This document shows positions 58,292-64,000 of a stretch of DNA of 64,000 nt, piece after piece (position 1 is the first letter of the stretch; each line of letters starts with the position of its first letter). Source of the DNA: Longispora sp047121295 (lineage in GTDB: Bacteria; Actinomycetota; Actinomycetes; Mycobacteriales; Micromonosporaceae). Both the position numbers and the translations under genes were made by a program. The stretch spans positions 2,604,001 through 2,668,000 of the forward strand of contig NZ_CP139447.1 of assembly GCF_047121295.1 (NCBI RefSeq), in the 5' to 3' direction. The notes below the pieces were generated by a model. That model ran no database searches. It was not told the DNA's origin and saw only the letters and a list, made by a program, of their open reading frames with translations.

Positions 58292-59499
58292 CGATCACCG
58301 CCCCGGACGCCGGCCTGCAGCGGGTGTCGACCCGTGCCGAGCGACTGTTCATCCCCGCCGTCTTCGTGACGAACCTCGGCAACAACATCCAGCTGATCGC
58401 CGCCTCGTTCCTGGTGTTCAAGGCGGCCGGCACCACCCTGTCCGTCGGCTGGGTGTACATCGCGGTCGCCGTGCCGCAGGTCCTGCTGTCGTGGCTGTTC
58501 GGCCGGCTGGCCGACCGGTTCGACCGGCGGACGCTGTGCATCGTGGCCGACGTGTGCAGCGCGCTGGCGGCGGTCGCGCTGCCGGTGTGGCTGCTGGCAG
58601 GCGGGGCCCGGGGCCCGGCGGCGTACGTGACGAGCTTCGTGCTCGCCGCCATCGCCGGGCTGTTCATGCCGGCCAGCAACGCGCTGATGAAGGAGCGGAT
58701 CGCCCCCGACCGGCTGGGGCACTTCAACGCCAACTACGAGATCGCGTACCAGGCCGGCACGCTGCTGTCCGGGCTGATCGGCGGGTTCGCGATCCAGTAC
58801 TTCGGCACCACCCCGATCTTCTTCTTCAACGCGCTGACGTTCGTCACCTCGGCGGTCTGCGTGTACTTCATGGGCCGACTGCCCGTCGCCCCGCCGAAGA
58901 CGGAGACCCCGGTGGCGGAGGTGGCGGCCACCCCGCCGCCGAAGGCCCCGATCCTGCGCCTGGGCATGCTGTTCGTGGTGGGCACGATCATCGTCACGGT
59001 GGCCAACACGCTGCTGATGGTGCTGGTCATCCAGCGGTTCAAGTCCGGGGCCGGGCTGCTGGGCATCGTCGACGCCGCCGCCGGGATCGGCATCCTGATC
59101 GCCGCCACCCACTACAAGCGGCTCAAGGGCAAGGTGCACTACGTGTACCTGATCCTGCTGGGCTACGTCGGCGTCGGGATCGGCGACATGCTCATGGTCG
59201 TCAACGTGCCCATGCTCGTCATCATGATCATGTTCGCCGGGTACGCGTTCGGCATCGCCCGGCTGTCCGCCCGCACCGAGCTGATGGCCGCGATCTCGCC
59301 GGCCCAGGCGGGTCGGGTGTTCGGCACCGCCAACGCGTTCGGGCTCGCCGGCAGCCTGGCCGCCACGCTCGCCATCGCCGTGACCGTGGACCGGACCAGC
59401 ATCGTCACCGGGTTCATCATCCTCGGCCTGATCGGCATCGTGCCGACCATCCTCATCACCAGCACCCTGTTCGGACAACGGAGAGTGACGCAGTCATGA
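58288..59499 (+). CDS. MFS transporter, probable product exporter
   Basis: Predicted 403 aa. Twelve helices; the loop GRLADRFDRRTLC after helix 2 is the MFS motif A, and the chain resembles the MFS_3 (enterobactin-exporter-like) class. A Pro/Ala/Thr-rich central loop joins the two halves. GTG start overlaps the stop of the MetRS-like gene; its own stop overlaps the next ATG (ATGA). Within the operon it is the obvious exporter and may give self-protection. Confidence 0.9.
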   Translation: MTITAPDAGLQRVSTRAERLFIPAVFVTNLGNNIQLIAASFLVFKAAGTTLSVGWVYIAVAVPQVLLSWLFGRLADRFDRRTLCIVADVCSALAAVALPVWLLAGGARGPAAYVTSFVLAAIAGLFMPASNALMKERIAPDRLGHFNANYEIAYQAGTLLSGLIGGFAIQYFGTTPIFFFNALTFVTSAVCVYFMGRLPVAPPKTETPVAEVAATPPPKAPILRLGMLFVVGTIIVTVANTLLMVLVIQRFKSGAGLLGIVDAAAGIGILIAATHYKRLKGKVHYVYLILLGYVGVGIGDMLMVVNVPMLVIMIMFAGYAFGIARLSARTELMAAISPAQAGRVFGTANAFGLAGSLAATLAIAVTVDRTSIVTGFIILGLIGIVPTILITSTLFGQRRVTQS

Positions 59500-60740
59500 G
59501 ACTCCTGGCCATCGAGGCCACCCAGAACGCCCGGTACTACCACTCCCGCTATCTCCAGGTCGCCGAGTTCGGGGCGGACCTGTTCGTCCTCAACGGGGTC
59601 GGCGAGCCCGACTACTGGCCGGCCGACCGGTACCGGATCGTCGGGTCCAACCACGTCGACGACCTGATCTGGGCCGCCCGCGAGTGGCACGCCGAGCACG
59701 AGTTCGACGGCGTGATCACGTTCGCGGAGTCCGGGGTGGTGGCCGTCGCCGCCGTGGCCGAGGCGCTCGGCCTGCCCGGGGTCGGGGTCGACGCGGCCCG
59801 GACCAGCCGGAACAAGCTGCTCATGCGCCAGGCGCACGAGCGGGGCGGCGCGCCGCACGCCCGGTACGCGTTCGTCACCGACCTCCCGGCGGCGCACGCG
59901 GCGGCCGAGGAGTTCGGCTACCCGGTCATCGTGAAGCCGACGCTCGGCGCGGCCAGCAGCTTCGTGTTCAAGTCCGACTCGCCGGAGGAGCTCGCCGAGC
60001 ACTTCGCCCAGGCGACCGAGGGCATCAAGGACATGATCTGGTACGAGACCGAGGCCCAGGGCGTCGACCTCGGCCCCGTCGGGCTGCTCGTCGAGTCCTT
60101 CCTGGACGGTCGCGAGTTCCTGATCGAGGCCCTGGCCTGGGACGGCGAGACCTATCTCGGCTCGGTCGTGGACCGGGTGACCGTCGAGGGCGACACGTTC
60201 GACGACGACGTGCACCACGCGCCGACGTCGTTGACCGCCGAGCAGTTGGCCGCCGTGCACCGGGTCGTGGCGGCGGGCGCGGCGGCCCAGGGCCTGCGGC
60301 GCAGCGTGATGCACGCCGAGATCCGGTTCCACAAGGGCGAGCCGCACCTGTTGGAGATCGCGATCCGACCGGGCGGCGGGGGGCTGGACATGATCGCCCG
60401 GCTCACGGCCGACTACTGCCCGATCCACGCCGTGATGGACGTGGCGCGCGGGGTGAAGCCGAGGGTCCGGCCGTACGAGCCGACCGGGGTGCACGTCGCG
60501 GCCATGTGCCTGATCTGCGAGGCGGGCACGATCGCGTCGGTCGACGTACCGGCCGAGGTGGCCGAGTCGGAGCACACCTTCCTGCTGAAGATCACCGCGC
60601 GGCCGGGCACGGTGATCCGCCGGCCCCCGGAGGGCAACAGCATCCTGGGGTTCCTCGGCACGACCGGCACCTCATACGAGGACGCGATGGGCCGGATGCA
60701 GGACTTCGCCGACAAGATCACGGTCACGCACCAGCACTGA
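59496..60740 (+). CDS. ATP-grasp carboxylate-amine ligase
   Basis: Predicted 414 aa. An N-terminal pre-ATP-grasp domain (about 1-110) and an ATP-grasp core with YPVIVKPTLGAASSFVFKSD, LVESFLDGREFLIEAL and EIRFHKGEPHLLEIAIRPGGGGLDMI, the last carrying metal-binding residues. Such enzymes make an amide or peptide bond through an acyl phosphate and are frequent in small peptide-like natural products. Here it may join the hydrazine-bearing amino acid to another amino acid. ATG overlaps the exporter's stop. Confidence 0.9.
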   Translation: MRLLAIEATQNARYYHSRYLQVAEFGADLFVLNGVGEPDYWPADRYRIVGSNHVDDLIWAAREWHAEHEFDGVITFAESGVVAVAAVAEALGLPGVGVDAARTSRNKLLMRQAHERGGAPHARYAFVTDLPAAHAAAEEFGYPVIVKPTLGAASSFVFKSDSPEELAEHFAQATEGIKDMIWYETEAQGVDLGPVGLLVESFLDGREFLIEALAWDGETYLGSVVDRVTVEGDTFDDDVHHAPTSLTAEQLAAVHRVVAAGAAAQGLRRSVMHAEIRFHKGEPHLLEIAIRPGGGGLDMIARLTADYCPIHAVMDVARGVKPRVRPYEPTGVHVAAMCLICEAGTIASVDVPAEVAESEHTFLLKITARPGTVIRRPPEGNSILGFLGTTGTSYEDAMGRMQDFADKITVTHQH

Positions 60741-60811
60741 CATTCCACGTTCATGGGGCCGTCGCCGAGCCGACGGCGGCCCCGCCATGCTCTGATGGGG
60801 GACAGACCACC

Positions 60812-61624
60812 ATGCGCACCGCCCAGCCCCGGCACTATCTGATGTGCCGACCGACCTACTTCGACGTCACCTACACGATCAACCCGTGGATGGACCCGGC
60901 CAAGCCGGTCGACACCGCGCTCGCCCTCGCCCAGTGGGAGCGGCTCCGGGAGCTCTACCTGGAGTTCGGGCACACCGTCGAGCTGATCGACCCCGAGCCC
61001 GGCCTGCCCGACATGGTGTTCGCCGCCAACGGGGCCACCGTGATCGACGGCCGGGTGCTGCTCGCCCGCTTCCGGCACGTGGAGCGGGTCGCCGAGGCCC
61101 CGGCGTACCTGCGCTGGTTCACGGCGAAGGGCTACCCGGAGGTCGTCGCGCCGGAGCTGACCAACGAGGGGGAGGGCGACTACCTGACCGTGGGCCGCCG
61201 GCTGCTGGCCGGCACCGGCTTCCGCACCGACCGCAACGCGCACTCCGAGGCCCAGGAGCTCTTCGGCCTCCCGGTGATCGGCCTGACCCTGGTCGACCCC
61301 CGGTTCTACCACCTGGACACGGCCCTCGCCGTGCTCGACGCCGACGCCGACCTGATCGCCTACTACCCGCCGGCCTTCTCGCCGGGCAGCCAGGCGGTGC
61401 TGCGGGAGCTGTTCCCCGACGCGGTGCTGGCCACCGACGCCGACGCGGAGGTCTTCGGCCTCAACGCGGTGTCCGACGGCCGCAACGTGGTGCTGCCGCA
61501 GGCGGCCACCCACCTGATCGGCGAGCTGCGGGCCCGGGGCTTCACCACCCACGGCGTGGACGTGTCCGAGCTGCTCAAGGCCGGCGGCGCCGTGAAGTGC
61601 TGCACCCTGGAGCTGCGGTCATGA
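60812..61624 (+). CDS. DDAH-like amidinohydrolase (guanidino-modifying superfamily)
   Basis: Predicted 270 aa. Landmarks: RPTYFDVTYTINPWMDP at the N-terminus, PDMVFAANGATVIDG, EGEGDYLTVGRRLLAGTGFRT, a His in DPRFYHLDTALAVL and a C-terminal Cys in GGAVKCCTLEL (about 263). These are the DDAH/arginine-deiminase-type catalytic positions. It would hydrolyse a guanidino or similar group (arginine, a methylarginine or a pathway intermediate). In the operon it may supply ornithine or citrulline or trim the product. It is the sixth guanidino-modifying-type enzyme of the window but clearly not an agmatine deiminase. The next gene overlaps by 4 bases; the 71-bp gap before it shows nothing notable. Confidence 0.85.
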   Translation: MRTAQPRHYLMCRPTYFDVTYTINPWMDPAKPVDTALALAQWERLRELYLEFGHTVELIDPEPGLPDMVFAANGATVIDGRVLLARFRHVERVAEAPAYLRWFTAKGYPEVVAPELTNEGEGDYLTVGRRLLAGTGFRTDRNAHSEAQELFGLPVIGLTLVDPRFYHLDTALAVLDADADLIAYYPPAFSPGSQAVLRELFPDAVLATDADAEVFGLNAVSDGRNVVLPQAATHLIGELRARGFTTHGVDVSELLKAGGAVKCCTLELRS

Positions 61625-61953
61625 TCGACTACAACGGCAGGAAGTTCCGCTCGGCCGTGGTGTCCCCGAACGGGGAGCAGGCCGTGGCGCAGTACCGGCA
61701 GGACGGCGACCTGCTCTGGGCCGAGTTCGCGGGCGGGGAGTGGCGGCGGGGCTCCATCAACGGGGTGTGCGCGCCGGACGGCCGGCTCACCTTCGGGTAC
61801 ACGATGGTCCGCCTGGACGGCGAGGTCATCTCGGGCCGGTGCGTCAGCACTCCGCAGGTCCTCGCCGACGGCCGGATCCGGCTGCACGAGGAGTGGGAGC
61901 GGTTCGGCCCGCACGCCGACAGCGGCGTCTCCTACCTGGAGGAGGTCGCGTGA
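61621..61953 (+). CDS. small beta-rich protein, unknown (N-acetylglutamate synthase-like label in relatives)
   Basis: Predicted 110 aa. MIDYNGRKFRSAVVSPNGEQ, YRQDGDLLWAEFAGGEWRRG and LPDGRIRLHEEWERF-type text (here VLADGRIRLHEEWERFG) resemble a family of about 110-residue beta-barrel proteins that databases sometimes call n-acetylglutamate synthase without proof. No catalytic motif. Overlaps both neighbours (ATGA and GTGA), so it is a real member of the operon. Confidence 0.75.
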   Translation: MIDYNGRKFRSAVVSPNGEQAVAQYRQDGDLLWAEFAGGEWRRGSINGVCAPDGRLTFGYTMVRLDGEVISGRCVSTPQVLADGRIRLHEEWERFGPHADSGVSYLEEVA

Positions 61954-63719
61954 GCACCGCGAGCGACGCCGTGGCGCGGGGCACCGCGACGATGGCCTAC
62001 ACGCCCGGGGTGCTGCCGGTCTACATCTTCCCGTTCACCCCGGTCGAGTACTTCGGCACCGCGAACCTGCACGAGTTCCAGGTCCTGATGTACCGCCCGC
62101 TGTACTGGTACGGCCGCGACGGCGAGCCCGAGGTGGACCACGACCTGAGCCTCGCCGAGCCCCCGGAGTGGAGCGCCGACGGGCTGACCGTCACGATCAC
62201 GCTCAAGCCGTGGTGGTGGTCCAACGGCGAGCCGGTGTGCGCCGACAACGTGATGTTCTGGATGCATCTGCTGCTGGAGTGCAAGGCGGACTTCGGCGGC
62301 TACGTGCCCGGCTACTTCCCGGACAACCTGACGTCCTTCCGCAAGGTCGCGGAGAACCAGGTGAGCTTCACCTTCGACAAGGCGTACTCGAAGATGTGGG
62401 TGCTGATGAACCAGCTCAGCTCCATCACCCCGCTGCCGAGGGCCTGGGACCGCACCGCCGACGGCCCGGCCGACTGCGTGCACGACCGGTCGCACGCGCG
62501 GGCCGTGTGGGCGTACCTGCGCGAGCAGAACGCCGACCGGCGTACCTGGGCGACCAACCCGCTGTGGGGCGTGGTGAGTGGCCCGTGGCGGCTGGAGACC
62601 TGCACCCTGGACGGGGTCACCGGCGAGGTGACGTTCGTGCCCAACGAGCGCTACTCCGGGCCGAACCGTCCCCGGCTGGACCGGTTCCGCCAGGTGGCCA
62701 CGGCGTCCAACGACGCGGAGTACGAGACCCTCGCCGGTGATCCGGGGGCGATCCAGGTCGGGTTCCTGCCGTTCGACCGGGTGGTGGAGCCGACCACCGA
62801 CCCGACGAAGGGCGGGCCGAACCCCCTCGACGAGCACTACACGCTCGTCCCGCACATCGCGTTCAAGATCAACTATTTTCCGATGAACTTCAACAACCCG
62901 ACCGTCGCGGGCGCGATCATCCGACAACTGTACTTCCGCCAGGCCCTGCAGTCCGTCCTCGACCAGGACGCGGCGATCGCGGAGGTCTACAAGGGCTACG
63001 GCTACCCGACGTACGGGCCGGTGCCGATGCTCCCCGACAGCGAGCTGATCTCGCCGGCGCACCGGAGCAACCGGTACCCGTTCGACATCGACCGGGCCCG
63101 GCGCTACCTCACGGACAACGGCTGGGACGTCACCACCACCCCGGCCGTGTGCGTCGACCCCGACCGGGCCGGCGAGGGCATCCCGGCCGGCACGGAGCTG
63201 CGGTTCCTGCTCCGCTACACCGAGGGCTACCCGGGCCTGACCTGGATGATGGCCAAGCTCCGCGACGACGCGGCCCTGGCCGGCATCGCCCTGGACCTCG
63301 AGGAGGTCGACGCCAGCGTCATCGTCGTGGAGGACACCACCTGCGTCCCGGGCCCGGACAGCCCGTGCCTGTGGCAGTTCTCCAACTGGAACGGCGGCTG
63401 GATCTACGGCCCCGGCTTCCACCCGACCGGCGAGTTCCTCTACCAGAGCGGCTCGAACGTCAACTTCGGCAGCTACGCCGACCCGAGGGCCGACGAGCTG
63501 ATCGCCCGCTCGGTGACCAGCGACGACCCGGCCGACTTCCACGCCTACCAGGACTACATCGCCGAACAGGTGCCCGTCGTCTGGGTGCCCAACTTCCCCG
63601 TCCGGCTCCTGGAGGTCGCCCGCGACCTGCGCGGCGTCGAGCCCATCAACCCGTACGGCCTGCTCACCCCCGAGAACTGGTACTACGCGGACCCCGAGGA
63701 CGCCACATGCCCAGCCTGA
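61950..63719 (+). CDS. family-5 solute-binding-like protein without signal peptide
   Basis: Predicted 589 aa from GTG. SBP_bac_5 landmarks: LHEFQVLMYRPLYWYG, LTVTITLKPWWWSNGEPVCADNVMFWMHLL, LRQALQSVLDQDAAIAEVY-type text and PYGLLTPENWYY at the C-terminus. The N-terminus STASDAVARGTATMAYTPGV has no hydrophobic core and no lipobox, and no upstream frame supplies one, so it should stay in the cytosol. There are no permease or ATPase genes next to it. It may have been recruited as a binding or catalytic protein for the pathway. Overlaps the gene before it by 4 bases and the peptidase gene after it by 13. Confidence 0.82.
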   Translation: MSTASDAVARGTATMAYTPGVLPVYIFPFTPVEYFGTANLHEFQVLMYRPLYWYGRDGEPEVDHDLSLAEPPEWSADGLTVTITLKPWWWSNGEPVCADNVMFWMHLLLECKADFGGYVPGYFPDNLTSFRKVAENQVSFTFDKAYSKMWVLMNQLSSITPLPRAWDRTADGPADCVHDRSHARAVWAYLREQNADRRTWATNPLWGVVSGPWRLETCTLDGVTGEVTFVPNERYSGPNRPRLDRFRQVATASNDAEYETLAGDPGAIQVGFLPFDRVVEPTTDPTKGGPNPLDEHYTLVPHIAFKINYFPMNFNNPTVAGAIIRQLYFRQALQSVLDQDAAIAEVYKGYGYPTYGPVPMLPDSELISPAHRSNRYPFDIDRARRYLTDNGWDVTTTPAVCVDPDRAGEGIPAGTELRFLLRYTEGYPGLTWMMAKLRDDAALAGIALDLEEVDASVIVVEDTTCVPGPDSPCLWQFSNWNGGWIYGPGFHPTGEFLYQSGSNVNFGSYADPRADELIARSVTSDDPADFHAYQDYIAEQVPVVWVPNFPVRLLEVARDLRGVEPINPYGLLTPENWYYADPEDATCPA

Positions 63720-64000
63720 CCCGTACCGAGGCCGTCGAGCGCGCCGCGCTGCTGACCGTCCGGCAGTACCACATCGATCTCGATCTGACCCGGGGCGCCG
63801 AGGCCTTCGGCTCCACCACCCGGGTCCTGTTCTCGGCCGGCACGCCGGGCGCGTCGACGTTCGTGGAGGTGCAGCCGAGGACGCTGCACTCGGCCACGCT
63901 CAACGGCCGCGACCTCGACGTCGCGTCCCTCGTCGACGGCCGGTTGGCGCTGCCGGACCTGGCCGCCGACAACGAGCTCGTCGTCGTCGCCGACATGGCC
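63707..64000 (+). CDS. M1-family aminopeptidase (PepN-like), N-terminal part, cut by window edge
   Basis: 98 codons visible. MPSLTRTEAVERAALLTVRQYHIDLDLTRGAEAFGSTTRVLFSA and LNGRDLDVASLVDGRLALPDLAADNELVVVADMA match the start of actinobacterial aminopeptidase N (PepN), the beta-domain before the zinc catalytic domain. The GAMEN and HExxH motifs would lie beyond the edge. The ATG overlaps the previous gene by 13 bases, so it is cotranscribed with the biosynthetic genes. It could process a peptide-like product, or be a resistant copy of the product's target. Confidence 0.75.
   Translation, partial: MPSLTRTEAVERAALLTVRQYHIDLDLTRGAEAFGSTTRVLFSAGTPGASTFVEVQPRTLHSATLNGRDLDVASLVDGRLALPDLAADNELVVVADMA

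Noticed and set aside
1..64000. tRNA, rRNA, CRISPR array, insertion sequence, phage attachment site
   Set aside because: None seen on reading; no transposase or integrase motifs in any frame, and no regularly spaced repeats.

Overview
High-GC DNA with many GTG/TTG starts, twin-arginine leaders, overlapping operons, an IdeR/DmdR-type iron box and several apparently leaderless genes. This points to an actinomycete, possibly of the Micromonosporaceae; the family-level guess is weak. No rRNA, tRNA, CRISPR array or insertion sequence was seen.

Layout. 1-5.8 kb: two convergent HelD-like helicases (the first cut by the window edge), a Nudix hydrolase and an RCK-domain protein with a degenerate channel filter. 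5.8-9.6 kb: a DUF3885-like gene, a cytosolic agmatine deiminase, a TetR regulator and a Tat-exported deiminase paralogue; the two deiminase promoters share a 15-bp palindrome. 10-16 kb: a membrane GrpE-like protein, a Ser/Thr kinase, a DUF4436-like protein and two more Tat-exported deiminase paralogues (one a lipoprotein). 16.3-19.2 kb: a lipoprotein and a NarL-type two-component system. 19.2-26.4 kb: one long minus-strand operon, aguA - aguB - solute-binding protein - two permeases - two ATPases, with a divergent TetR gene and an 18-bp perfect palindrome at its head. 27.1-33.2 kb: two aldehyde dehydrogenases, two class III aminotransferases and an Lrp regulator. Together 24.4-33.2 kb can encode agmatine -> N-carbamoylputrescine -> putrescine -> 4-aminobutanal -> GABA -> succinic semialdehyde -> succinate. 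33.3-40 kb: a GGDEF protein and an iron-siderophore uptake operon behind an iron box. 40-54.6 kb: regulators, small enzymes, an MMPL transporter, secreted hydrolases and a back-to-back pair of gene remnants near 44.26 kb.

55.05-64 kb (continuing past the right edge) is a tightly overlapping plus-strand biosynthetic operon, the most unusual part of the window. A SidA-type amine N-monooxygenase, a stand-alone cupin and a stand-alone methionyl-tRNA-synthetase-like protein come first. That combination is the known logic of hydrazine synthetases (N-N bond formation), which in described pathways are a cupin/MetRS-like fusion protein. They are followed by an MFS exporter, an ATP-grasp ligase, a DDAH-like amidinohydrolase, a small beta-rich protein, a family-5 solute-binding-like protein with no signal peptide, and an M1 aminopeptidase. 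A divergent LuxR-family regulator (53.6-54.6 kb) probably controls it. I infer a hydrazine- or hydrazide-containing peptide-like natural product; the product itself cannot be read from the sequence.

Functions are calls from motifs and remembered family resemblance; no database search was run.
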